In this document: positions 45,901 through 58,347 of the stretch, one piece after another | How positions within the stretch are numbered: position 1 is the first letter of the stretch | Layout: each line of letters begins with the position of its first letter | NCBI GenBank assembly: GCA_963969365.1 | Contig: OZ017747.1 | Span: forward strand, 310,001-374,000 | Reading direction: 5' to 3' | Length of the DNA: 64,000 nucleotides | DNA from: Asterochloris sp. CNOR1 | Taxonomy: Eukaryota > Chlorophyta > Trebouxiophyceae > Trebouxiales > Trebouxiaceae | Position numbers and translations under genes: made by a program | The notes under the pieces: generated by a model | The model's database searches: none | Told to the model about the DNA's origin: nothing | What the model saw: only the letters and a program-made list of their open reading frames with translations

Positions 45901-47523
45901 GTTGGTATGCAGGTTCTGGCAACCTCCAGATCAGTACTGCATCACGCTGGAGTTTTGCCCGCCGCCAGGGACCCGGTAACAAATCTGCCCAGCCTTCCTT
46001 CCCACTCTTTTCCTTTTATAACTATGCATGGTGTGTGCAGATTGAGATGGAGCAGAAAATACAGGAGCGTATTCAGGTGATGCACCAAGTCCCAACTGTG
46101 CCATTGCAGCTTGACTGCAGATCATCATAGGCCTGCAAGAGCCACCCCGAGTTTTCAATGTCCTGATACAGGTGTTGCTGCAAGTTCAGCTGACAGACCA
46201 GGTGACACAAGCATTGAGCTATTGATCGGCAACTGGCACACTTGCTCGCTGAAGTTGCTGACCCACAACATCTGACAACAAGCCTATCAGTGTTTGCCAT
46301 TGACCTCATTGCTGGTTTTCGATGTGAAGATGTTCACCAGTAGTTCTACAGCAAGACCTGCCTATGCAACAGCTGATTTGTGCAGGTGGCAGGCATGGCT
46401 GTGGCCTCACCATCATTCGCAAGTGCAGCTGCTGATGATGTTACTTGTATCAAGGCCTACCTGACCAATATGTGCCCTGAGCAAAAGGTATGGACATGGT
46501 TTGCAGGCTGTAGCATTGGTGTTCACCACCCTACCGCTGTTGTCCGTTTGCCTGCAGGAAGTGCGTGTCAACAAAAGGGATCGCGAGGCATCAGAAGGGA
46601 TGATTGAGGCGTCCAGCAAGAGGCTTAGGAGCCCTCAGGTCTGGTGATGCTGCCTGTTCACCATGTCTGACAATTTGAGGTCAGTGAGAGTGGTAACAGT
46701 TCAAGTCGCCTGGGCACCAGCTCGAACAATGCACAGCTGGCTCCTTGAACACCTGTGGTACCTGCTGTTATGCAATGCATGTTGACAAGCCTTGTCACGG
46801 GGTATGGGCGGCATGTCAGCCCTCTGGTCTTCCCCAGGTAGTTGCGCTGCCCATAGGCAGAATGTGTGCCCTGGCTTTCAAAACTCTGTTGACATGCATT
46901 GTATTGGGCCTCCAAAGGTTTCGGCTGCACAGGATCCTCACTCAGCCAAGCAGTGTTCCCTCCCCTGGCCACTTCAATGCAAGATTCACTTTGCGTCAAC
47001 CTTCATGTTTGCACCAGCTGTGCTGTGACATAAAGTAGTGCTCCCCAGGCTAGGACACCAAAGGCAACAAGCGTAATTGTGCTGCAACTAACAATTCTGC
47101 AATGCATGGGCACTGTGGCAGGCCCTTATGCGTCCATGGTGAGCTTGCTGTCTGACATCTCCTGAGAATGTATCTACAGATTGCCTACATCTGCAGGGGG
47201 TCACCTGGCTGCTGTGGAGCAAGTCAGCTGCAGATGTGCAATTGATTGCATCACGCGCAGGAGATTGGCAGGCAATCTGTAGGAGTTCCTGTTCTATCTG
47301 CAGGGTAGCACAGCTTCACCTGCGGCAGCAATAGGCACGCACCAAATGGACTGGGTAAGTGTCCAGGCATGCCCTGCTGCTCAACTGATGGACGTCAGGA
47401 GCTCTGCGGCAAAAGTCGATGGCTTTGCAGGCTCAGGTCCAACCATCCCGGACAGATGGCCACAACTTCACGCTGCCAACTCCATCACTGGAGCGTAGTG
47501 ACTGGCAACATGAGGATGAGCAG
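42927..47523 (+). CDS. Long3, 5' part: many small exons
   Basis: Not recognised. Exons with good borders include 42927-43071 (YGIAILARRSGSMMSKIISG), about 44103-44276 (IVHAAAGAAGLPSGGQPVAR), about 44602-44700, 44866-45045 (Pro/Gly-rich with VRGNRGRPVKHLEEA, AT-hook-like), 45480-45710 (APIDLKMVNDALCKDPFKF...YFEALLKGLDDDAKQDILLL), 46041-46075, 46386-46488, 46559-46640 (basic VNKRDREASEGMIEASSKR), 47304-47354 and 47431-47523. The 45.5 kb exon is the only clearly globular piece. Layout mirrors the 5' part of Long1: small exons, basic nuclear-signal-like pieces, then acidic linkers leading into the conserved exon at 48184. Splice phases in the middle are not all checked and some exons may be missing, so one gene is an inference and two genes are possible. 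Confidence 0.42.
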
Positions 47524-48183
47524 GTAGGCTGCAGGCAGAGGGCTTGCCTTCAGCCCACCTTTGTGCAAAGAGTCCTCCTTAACATCTGAGTGCATTGCAT
47601 CCAGGCAGTGCAACAAGGCACTGCAGTCACTGCAGAAATGCTGCTGCTGCCAGGCATATTCTTCTGCCACAGGTCCCCATCAGACATCACAGCTGCCTCA
47701 TCACACTACATTGACAGTCTAATGTTGTTAGCATGCAGTGGGCTGTGCCACTAGCATGCCCAGCAGACACAGACTATGTGCACCCTGGATTGGCACACAC
47801 CAGCCACAAGGTCAGCCAGGAGGGGGCTGCCATCACTGCCAGCACGGGACCTTTCTGGCCATGTACTTGCAACTTGCTCTGCTGCAATGCCGGATCTCGA
47901 ACTTGAGGACATCTCTCTCGTGCACTGCAGCCAGGAGCAACATGTGAGCTGCCGAGCTTGCCAAGCGTGGAACTTCCAGCTGTGAGTCACCTTGGCATTG
48001 CTCTTCAGGATCTGTCCTTATGACAGCAAGCATACAGAGCTCATTGTTGTGTGGCTGAAGATGCTGTCAGTAGTCAAGCACCTGACGCCGTCTGGTCATC
48101 TGTCCAGTTTATGTCGTTCTTCAAGGAGTCCTTTCTGTTGCCTGCCAACAACTTCATAAGCAACATCCAGCTATCTTTTGCAG

Positions 48184-51100
48184 GAAGTTGTTGCAGATCT
48201 TGACAAGTTCTGGATGGATGTGTTAAGTGGCACAGAGCTGTCAGACACCCCTGCTGGCAGCCTTGGTTCTTTCTTGGCTGCTCAGACACAGCAGGGCGCT
48301 GCAGACACATCTGCACACCGAGCCACAGGTCAGAGCCCCGCAGCACCTGTCTGCATGCCTTGGCCTTTCAGCTTGTTGACAGATCTTAATGACCGCAATG
48401 CTGTCTACCGGCGTGATTTGACATGCTGATGATGCGATAGTTGCTGCAGGCCCGCCACTGGGCCTCCCATGTGCTGGTGACCAGCAGAAGCATCTGTTTC
48501 CTGTGGCTAAATTGTCTGGGGAGCGGCCTGAGGATGCCACTATGGTTGGTGATATGTTCAACCTGAAGTCACCGTCCGCAGCACGTGGCTGTGTGGCATT
48601 GTATGACAGCGTGAAGGCCAGTTTCTCACGGGAGCAGCAGCGCACAGCTTTTGTGGAGGCTCGACGGCGCACAAACAACCCACAGCTACAGCTCAGCTTC
48701 ACAGAGGGAGACACGCTCGTTATCTGGGGGCCTGGGGATGAGCCTGAGGTCTTGCCAGGGCCTCGTCCAGAGGCTCTGGCTGCCATCAAGATGTCTGACC
48801 GCCGCCTGTGCATTGTGGGACGCGGCAAGCAGCCGCCAGCAGCTGCAGCCAGCCTCTGGGAGAAGGACCCCCATAGCACCATAACAGTCAGGGTGCTGCT
48901 GGAAGGGACGCACGACACCTTGTTGGCGCCTCTGCACCTGTGCGCCGGCAGCGGCGGCCTCTGGCTGGCAGTTGCCAACCTGTCAGAACCTGTAGACGGC
49001 ACTGCACGCCTGCATGTGCAGGACGGGCGCTGGTGGAGTTCCCTCATGGAGACATGCAGCTTCAGGTAAGCTGCCTTCCTCTTTTGCCATGTAATGCTGC
49101 TGGTGCTTTCAATCATGCCTGCACGTGCTCACGTGCCTGCTTTGTATGGAACACAGGGACCTGAAGGAAGCCCTCTGTACTGGGCCGCTGCTGCAGAGCT
49201 CTTCAATAAAAAGAAGTGTCCAGGGTGCTGCTTGGTGAGAGCCATCTGCCTGGTCTGCCCTGTCTGAACGCACCACAGGTCCTTGTCACAAAATCTTGCT
49301 CTGCTTGAAGTGGTCAATACCTGAGGGACACACATTGCCCTGCTTGCAGCTGCTTGCGGGAGTGGCTGCGATCATCAAACGCACTAGAACTAGCGTTTGT
49401 TGCTGGTTGGAGGCCAATGGGTCTGCGACAGGTGCGACCCTCAACCATGAAGCAGTGCCCTCATCCCTTTCGCCTGGCTCACAAGCACCATCGCCCATTG
49501 CAGGACAATAGTGTGGCGGGCAGTAGTACAGGGGCAGTCGTAGATGCTGGCCTTCCTGTCTCCAGCAGTGACACAGCAGATATCTGTGGCACCAGCAGTG
49601 CACCCCTCAACAACCTCCAAAGTGGGTCAAAGATCATGCTCAAGTGGTGCCGCTGCCCATCACTGCTTGTTTCATGCACCCAGCAGACTCTGGCATACCA
49701 ACACAATGTGCCCTGTGTTGGGAAGGCAGCAACAGCCACCTTTGCTTGCAGGGAGCTCGCAGGAGGCTGCGCACAGGCCTGCTCCAAAGAATTTGCCAGC
49801 TGGGACCCTGTCTGGCAGTGGCCCTCAAGGGGCAGAGAGCAAACCTCCTGAGAGAGCATCCTCATCCCTGCCAGTGAGTGTATGAATTGTCAAGTGTGCC
49901 ACACCTTGGGCTTGCCAATGTACTGACTTACCTGTGTACATCTGGGAAGGCATTGTAGCCTTGTGGCAATCCCTGCTGCAGTGCCTTGCCTGCTCATCAG
50001 CCTCCCGTCAAAATTGTATCATTGACGTGTTCCTTTGAAGCCATCTTTCAGAGTTTGTTTGGCACTGGTGATGATCATCATCGTTCTCAAGGCTGCTTTT
50101 GACCCGTGTCATCAAGGGCCTCATGGTTATTATCATCATCAGCCAGGCCTCATTCAGCAAATCAACTCTGCCTGCTCCCCACTTTCCCCTTCCCCACCAC
50201 ACTAACAAATGCCACCGGTGCCAGCCATCCTAAGCAACATGGACTCAGGTGAGGAGGTCATCAGCCCCACCCTGTCTGCACCTCAAGGCTTCCTTTGCAA
50301 CCAAAATCTGGGAAACTTCTTGCGCAAGCCTTCAACAGCTTGGTCTTGCCTGCAGACCAGCCGCTTTGTTCTCTTGCTCAAGACAGGTGCCCCCTCCTTC
50401 CCCACACACACCTTGCATTTCCACTGTCACGTTCGGATGGTAATGCCAGCCCCCTCCTCACAGCCTCCCCAACCTCCCTGCAGGCTGAGAAGCAGATACC
50501 TGTGCAGAAGGATGACCTGGTGCACGATGATGCCATGGACGATCTGGGCGATAGGTATGAGAGCTACCCAGAATGCGAGAAGGATGCAGCAGCCCCTGAA
50601 CAGGTGAGTGTGGGCGGAGACCTGCTGCCTGTTGCCTGCTTGGTTGAAGGCCATTAGCCCGGCGGCAAGAGAAGCAGCGCTAGTGGGTGCACAACCTGTT
50701 CTGCTGACTGCCGCCCTTGATGCTTTCTCGGCCTTTGCTAGACACCTTCTCACTGATGCCTGAGCAGTTGCGGATGCGTGGGCGGTGCTGCTTTGTCCAT
50801 TTTTGATGGTCATGTTCATGCTGCTGCACTGCATCTTACTAGATGCTGCCTCTGCCTTGCAGGGCATCACCTGCACAGAGTCAGACGAGCTGTGGCAGCA
50901 GCACGCTGGCCCTGTGATGGCTTCTCTGGACAGTGCTGGCGAGAAGGCTGTCCTGGCTGTGCTGTTTCAACTGATGAAACTGAGACGCTGCCGCCTTACA
51001 ATCGAGGGCAAGGGCTGGTGGGGCGTCACTGCCAAGCTGGTTGCATGGATCTACTGCAGCAGGGTGCGAGGAGTGAAAGCCAGCAGTTGCCTCCCCGGGA

Positions 51101-54100
51101 AACGCAAAGCAACAGCAGAGGAGGTGAGCGTCGCCAGGCTCTTGATCTGCTGCAGCAGGTGCTGTCTTGATGCAGCCAGCCATGGTCTGCACGGCTGCTT
51201 TAGTGGGCTTGCTCATCACCTGCTGCAGGAGGTGCCTTGGTGATGCAGCCAGACATGGTTTGCAGCGTACGTGCATCTCTTTGCTGCTGCAGCGGGCGCT
51301 GTTGTGATGGGATGAGTGGCAGTCAGCCATGGTCTGTACGGCAATGTGCGTCTCTCCAGCTACTTCAGCGGGTGCTGTAGAGGTTGGTCGAGAGGCAGCC
51401 AGCCAGGGTCTGCATGGCAGCTTCAAAGTGCAGTGCAGTTCAACCTGCAGCCTGGGGCTTCGAGGCACACCATCTGCCAGATCATCTGCACAAGCACAGC
51501 CAGCCACCACATCTCTCTGGTGCAAGTGCAGGCTGTCCGGCCCCAGGCTGACTGGTATCTCTTCGGCGGCGCTGACTGCCATACGGGCAAGACTTTTGCC
51601 TGCGTGGTGGGCGCCGTGGCCTGCCAGGAGTGGCATCTCATCTGCTTCTGCCTAACCTCCACCTGTCACGTCAAGGACTTGAGGGACGAGATGATTTCCT
51701 ACCTCGGCATGCGGACCTTGGCAGTGGACCCCTCAGACAACACCGTCTATTCAGCCAATATGACGTCAGTGAAATGGCATGCCTACATGCTGCACATGAG
51801 ATTTGTACAGGCCAGGGGTGCGCACAAGACTTCCTGCCAGAGTTTTGGAGTGCAAGAGGCAGCGCACATGCACCAGGCTAGCTAGTCAAAGCAAACTTGT
51901 AGGAGCTCCACTGCGCACGCTCACCAGCTGCTGATGCGGCTGCTCGCAGGTACCGCATCCGTGCCTTCTCAGATGAGAACGGCCACCAATCTAAGTGCTG
52001 GCTGGATTTGTGGGACCGTCTCGAGAAGTACTGCTGGGTGGTGTCCTGGAACTCACCACACCAGCTGGAGACACTAGCGCTGTTGCGCCTTAAGATGGGC
52101 ACGTTCTACAAACACAGTGTTAAGGCACGTCGCAGTGCTTTGCAACAGCTCATGCACTCCTGCCAGAGCCCAGGCCGCAGATGATTCTGCACGTGCATGC
52201 ACAGGCAGCTCACACTGGCTGCTGCAAGAGTGCACTCATATACTTCACACAGACCTCCTGACCTGTGTCAGTGAGGTGCAGGCACGCCCTGTGTTCTTTT
52301 TGGATGGGTGGGGCCAGAGCCCTGCAGCAGCAAAGATGTTGGACATTGAGCGGCAGCGCGATGCTGTGCTGGGCATTGGCCATGGCTACATCCAGGCCAG
52401 CCCGCAGAAGTATGAGGTGTGGCTGCCAAGTCTGTGCTGCAGTGTCCTTCCAGCGTCCTGTGCATGTCGTCAGAGCAAGGTGTTATACGATTGCGTCTCT
52501 GCTGGCAGCTGGGATAGCCAAACATGCAAGGCGTTTTTACTGATGAATTGTCCCCGCTCCTTGTGCAGAACATCATGGGCAGCTCTGCTAGAGCTAGCCG
52601 CCATCATCGCCTCATGGACGGCTTGTGCAACATTGTCACAACATCCACGTCCACAGACGTGCTGTATGCGCTGCATCGGCACGGAAGTCTGCTGTCAGGC
52701 TGGGCCTGGCCTCCACAATTTCCAGGCCACATGAGCATTGAGGATTGCCGTCCCTTCATCTTCAAGGACGAGGACGTCAAAGCAGATTGCTGCTTCATGA
52801 GTAAGCTGCTGTGTTGAGGGAGCCCACATTGTGCTGTGTGGCCTCCTGCTGCCTGTGCCAATGCTGGAGCTTTGCCGCCATGCTTCGTTGGAGGCTTACA
52901 TGCCTGCACATAGCATGCAGCCTTGCGCTGCCGCCCTGCATTTGGCTTCTGCTGTGCCTAGGGCTCATCAACTGGCTGTGCTTCCTTGCTGTCATATGTG
53001 ATACCCCTGCTTGCAGGTGAGGTGTTCCTGGAGAAGGCTGTTGAGCACAGCCTCAATCGCACGTGCAATCAGATTGGCAGTATAGGCAACACCAAGGTGG
53101 CCAAGCGGGTGAAAGGCAGCATTCACCAGCAATTCTGCAAGATCAGAGATGCGGTTTGTGCTGCGGGAGGCGTGATCCATGGCTGCATTTTCAGGGGCAC
53201 CGGCCATCTCTACATACCCTACGACCCTGACATGCCGGAACTGGTGGGTGGCAGCCTCACTTGTGTGGGTGCCAGTGCATCCATCTGCATGATGACGCTT
53301 GGCTCCATGCATGCTGCTCTGCTGCCCTCTAGCCGATTGTTCTCAAGCTGAACCTTGCAGAGAAGGGCAATGCTGCTTTGCCGAGGTGTGCTCCACCTGC
53401 CTCTCATTTCTCATGATTATCCAAGGATGCCCTCATTGCATGTGGCATGGGCGCAAAGTCCCTGCTTTTGGTGTGTCACTGCTGCTACCACTGGCTGCTG
53501 CCTCTCTGGTGCAGAACCTGACCCGCCGCTTTGGCATCAAGAGTCCCACAGAGGCCTTGCAATGGGTGCGCAACCATGTGGGTGATGCCACCATCTTCTG
53601 TGGCGGCACCATGGCAACTAGCCCACGGGGCATATCCTACTGCAGCATGGGCAGATTTTGCTGCCCAACAACCCTGCTCAACATCACCATCCCCAAGGGC
53701 CACTCCACAGAGGCCATCAGTCAAGCCTTCATGATCTTCTGCGGTGAGTTGAGGCTTGCTATGCAGCCTCACCTGTTGCAAGCTGCAGAATGCCCTCCAG
53801 AACTGCCACTGGGGCATGTCGTGTCTCAGCATAACCTCATGTTGGTACCTGCTGCTGCCTCCGCAGATCCTGCTTTGAAAGCACCTGTGTTGCAAGGTGT
53901 CTTGCTGCGCCATGCTGTCTCACGCTTCTTTGCTGTAGCTACAACTGCGTCCTTGCAATGCTCAGTGCCGTGCGCTGCATGCACTGCAGGTGATGCACGC
54001 GGGGCCCTGCGCCGTCTGGGGCAGGTGAATGAGGATGATAGGGAGTATGTAGATGTCTGTGTGACGCAGCAGGACCTGGACGGCTGCTTGAAAAAAGCAG

Positions 54101-56778
54101 CCTGGCTGCGCACCTCGTATCAGTTCCTGAAGGGCGATGCCATGATGGAACCCACTTCCCTGGAGCCACTCTTTGGTGCTAGGTGAGAGGGGAGCTATAT
54201 AAGCAAGAAAGATATTGAGATGGGCAGGAAAGGTGGCTCGTGTCCAGGCGCAGAGCCGCTCTGTTGCAAACGTCAGAAGCTATGCATTCCACCTTTCTTA
54301 CATCCATTCCCTGCACATCTCTACCATCAATGCAGGCTATGATTGATCATACAGCTGGCACACCAGCTGCAGTGCCATGCCTGCAGGACGCCAGCCAAGC
54401 TCTGCTTCCCATTAAGGCAACAGCGATCGCCAGCTGCTGCTGCTGTGACGGGCATCATTGCTCCATTGACGGACCAGGACGGCAGCTGGGAGCTTGCTCA
54501 CAGGGACCAGCTAATGTTTGTGCTCTGGCATGTGGCCAACAAGGTCCATCTTGACACAGATCAGGAGGGGCAGCTGTTGTTGCCGTGCCAGCTTGTGGAG
54601 CAGGAGTGCGACCGGCTGTTCCCAGGTGTGCATGGCTGCATGCAGAGGTGCTTGCTCCTGTGCTGCTTGCAGTCCCCTGCAGCTGCCCCGCATGCTACTG
54701 CTTGTCTTCTGGGTGCCTGTGAGGTCTGCCTCTGTCTCCAACTGGGCAGCACTGTTGACCCTGTCACCTCCAGCACTGTGCCGTGCTCTTCCAGGCCAGC
54801 GCCTTTGCTCATGCAGGCAAGCGCTTGGCGGCTGAACACCATGGCGGAGGGCTGCCGTCGTCGTCGCACCAGGGTGCGCACCCGCTGTCCCCAGGTGTGC
54901 TGGTGCTTACAGTCCCTTAAAGCTGCCCCGCATGCTGCTGCTTGTCTTCTGGATGCCTGTGTGGTCTCCCTCTGTCTGCATCTGGGCAGAGATGCTTACC
55001 CTGTCACCTCCAGCACTCTTCATGCTCTTCCAGATCGTTGCCTTCCACCATGCAGGCGAGCTCTTGAGAGTCAGTTCCTCTGGTGAAGGCACATGGATCC
55101 TGGTGGGGGCGCATGCATTGCATGAGGCCGGCGCAATCAAGCTTGGCGAGCGCCTGCCGGTGCCCAACTCTGGCGGGTGCTGGAAGGTCACTGCTGCCGG
55201 CCAGGCATACATGGAGGAGCATGCCCAGCGTTGGGCTCGGTTCTACAAGAGCATGCAGCCCTGGAAGGACTTCATGCAGCTGGAGGTGCACCACCTGCCT
55301 CCCAGCACATGCAGCCAAGTGCATGCTGTCTGAGCAATGCATCTGCAGCTGCTTCAGGATGGCTACAGCCCCCACGCAGCTGCAAGTGCACTGCTTTTGC
55401 AACAGGCTGTGACAAGCTCCTACGACATGCTGCTGCAAAAGGTTGTGCTACCTGAACCTGCCAACTGATGCCGCAATGGTGCAGGTAAGTGTGCCAGAGC
55501 ATCACGAGGAGAGGAGGAAGGGGAAGGGGAAGGGGAAAAAACAGAAGAAGGTGCATGATGATGAGCTGGACGGCAAGTCGCCTGCAGGGCAGGACTCCAG
55601 CTGCCATACATCGGCAGGAACAGAGGTTGGTGGTGGTGCTGGCAAGACAAGTCAGCTCACAGACGCAGGCGGAAGCGGTCAGGTGGCAGGCAGACCCAGG
55701 GCGCTCATCAGGGCAAAGCTTGAGAAGTTACGGGTCGCCACCAGCCTCAAGTCCCTGGCAGGGTGAGTCTGGTGCATTCTGGGGTCCTGCTTGCGTGGGG
55801 CTTGACAGCGACATCATGTGTCATGCGTCGCATGAATGCTCCACGCCATGCTTCCGGAAGCTTGAAGCTCGGGCCCTCTTGAATATTACTGATTTCACTC
55901 TGCTAATGTAGCGCATGGTGCCACGCAGGGCACTGGCCCTGACCCCTAAGCAAGTGGCTGACAATTCCCGCATCAGGGCGGGAAAGAAGATCGAGATCAC
56001 TACTGCCAATGGTGTCAAGACCCAAAAGACTGTGTACACAGACTTTGCCAGGTGACCTTGTAACATATTCTGCACATGGTGCATGTGTGGCCCTGGCGCA
56101 TCTGTCTAGAAGCTGCCCATGCCAGCAATCTATCACAACATGCTGGCTTGCTGCAGGGACTCTGACGGCAATGTACTGCTGCGGTCTTGGTTGGTGAGCT
56201 AATTTTGTTTGCCCTTCTGTTGCATGGCGTCCTCCCAAGACTCATGTTGGCACCAACAAACACAGCTCTGCTGTGCTGCTTGTGACCAGCTGCCTGTATG
56301 CAGGTCAAATATCCCACACCCGAGGCACCAGGTACGACAGAGGGGCGGCGGAGCTGTTGATGTCATGTGCCTGCAGTACATTCTACAACACTCTTGGCTC
56401 ATGCAGGCAGCCCTGTGTGGTTCCGCATACTAGGGCTGACTGGACAGCACATGCTGCCCTGGGAGCGTGCAGCAGGGAGTGCGGCAGTTGCACCACCCCT
56501 GCAGCAAGAAGACTTGGATACTCGTCTGTTGGGGGAGCTGCAGCATCTTGGTGTGGTGGTACAGATTGTGATCAGGCTTGACCCGTCAGATACAGCCTGG
56601 GTCAAATTTGCTAATATTTGTGCCTCAGCAGAGGTGGGAACATGTCCATCCTGCCTTGCCAAAGCCACTGCTTTTGAACTGCTCAGCCACACAGCCCCTG
56701 ATCATGCAGGCGGACCTCATCATGTTGGGCAACAACAACAACATTCAGATGGAGCGATGCAATGGCCCTCCAGTCTAA
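48184..56778 (+). CDS. Long3: N-terminal domain, altered ATPase core, new C-terminus
   Basis: Paralogue of Long1. Exons: 48184-48328, 48450-49065, 49157-49234, 49350-49431, 49504-49621, 49752-49873, 50484-50603, 50863-51123, 51532-51764, 51950-52124, 52282-52416, 52569-52800, 53017-53243, 53515-53743, 53990-54182, 54387-54625, 54817-54894, 55056-55285, then C-terminal module 55485-55762, 55929-56051, 56157-56193, 56304-56331, 56407-56633, 56710-56778. All phases agree; over 1400 residues without counting the 5' part. N-terminal domain as in Long1 (SREQQRTAFVEARRRTNNPQ, LVIWGPGDEPEVL, HVQDGRWWSSL). Walker A reads ADCHTGKT but Walker B has become FFLDGWG, so ATP hydrolysis is doubtful. The winged-helix end of Short2 is replaced by a Lys/Glu-rich stretch (PEHHEERRKGKGKGKK), TTANGVKTQKTVYTDFAR and VWFRILGLTGQHMLPWE. 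The acceptor at 55929 was chosen because it keeps frame. A leftover of the short-type first exon (MDSGEEVISP, 50239) lies in the intron after 49873. Confidence 0.75.
54626..55095. repeat. Intragenic duplication creating an extra exon in Long3
   Basis: The end of one intron plus the start of the following exon occur twice (54626-54894 and 54895-55095; shared tgccccgcatgctactgctt, cttctgggtgcctgtg, gaccctgtcacctccagcac with few changes). The first copy carries a 78-base exon in phase 1-1 that Long1 and Short2 do not have. Confidence 0.7.
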
Positions 56779-58347
56779 CACTGGGTCCTCAGGACGCACT
56801 GCTATGTGTAACTTGCACCATGTCATTCCCTATTGCTGTACCAGCTTTGTCTTGATGCCAGGCCTTTTGCTGAGCCAGCCTTGTGTGAAGCTGCATGAGG
56901 AATGATTGGCTCAAGGATTCTTTTGATGCTCCTGTGACAGCATGGGCGGCCGCAGTCATTCCAGCCAGTTTAAACTGCTCCTGCAATGCACTAGTGAAGC
57001 CTATGGCTCCATCCTGCTGGCATGCAACCCACCATTGTGCTAACCCTGTTCCCTTCTTTCCGCTTGTTCCTGTGAGTTTGCAAACCACCTCTGCTCCCTG
57101 GCATGGCTGCCATATGGCCATGCATGCAAAGAACATCAAGCCTGCATCATTCAGTGAGCCCGCCCAAGAATGTGACCAGCCTGGCTGCTTTATGCCTACT
57201 TTGCCCACCATATCATCAAGGTTGAGGCTGCCTTTTGCTACAAGTAATTCACTTTTGTTTAGATCTTTCACAAGCCAGCAATTTGTCTGCTGTTCTAAGA
57301 GTCAGCCCTGCCGCAGCTCAGGGGGTTTGCAGGGCTCAGCATGTAGCTATTCTGTGTTGCAGCACCAACACAGCCCCACACTGCGTGCGGCTGTGGCAGC
57401 AATCATCATCTGGAATGAAGACACATGTGCATAACAGCCATAGAACACAACTTGCTCATGTGCAGCGTTCGCGGGCATGTGGAAGTGCTTCACTGGGCAT
57501 TGCAGTACAAGTTGCAATTGAAAGTGAGACACCCACAGCAGCAGCCGAAGAAGGCTACCTGGCAGTGCTTAATGCGTCCCACCACTAGAGCTGTCCCTGA
57601 GGTGAGGACACTTGTTGCGCAATAGCTTGAAGAGGTCAGCTGGAAGCCCTGCAATTGCATCTTTGGCATGGGTGGCCCCAGACCAAACAGCACTTGCGCC
57701 AGCACTGCTGCTGGCAGCCACCTGGCTGTCTCACAGTGGGCTTGTGAGGAGAGCATGCTCAGTGCGCACTCCTACTGATGGGCAGCTTGTGGAGTTGCTA
57801 AGAGATGCTGCCGGGGCTCAGCACAGGCCGGTCATGGCGGTGATGACACATGTTGGGCAGCAGCTCAATTTGACAATGCCGTGAGGTACATTGCTGGGAG
57901 GCTGCCAAGTGGATTCTTCTCAATACTCACACTTGCAGCAAAGCTATGTGATGTCTCCATTGGATTCGCAGGCAGTGTTCCTAGCAGACCCTGAGATGTG
58001 TGCCTGCCTGGCAATGATTGATCCTTCCCTCTCTGTTTGTGGCTGTGTATTGTCTGCCACTATGACGCTGATGGCCTGTTCCCAAAATCCCCGCACCCAC
58101 ACAGAACAGCCACTCTTAAGCTACATATGTATAGCAGCAGGGTTTCCAAGAATGAGCAAGCATGTGCAGAGCAAGGACCTTGATGCTGAGGAAATGCTGG
58201 TCTGTGGAGAGATGGAGCAAAATGTCCAGATATATACAGTTGTACAGCTTGCATGCAGTGACAGTCCTGGCTTCCCAAACATGGCAAGACAGCAACCTTG
58301 CTCAACCTCTGCAATCGACGCTTTACCATTGTCAGCAACAATGTCAG
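56779..58347. other. Spacer between Long3 and gene C2
   Basis: No supported exon. From about 57290 on it matches 31870-32951 and is probably non-coding and 3' UTR of C2. Confidence 0.5.
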
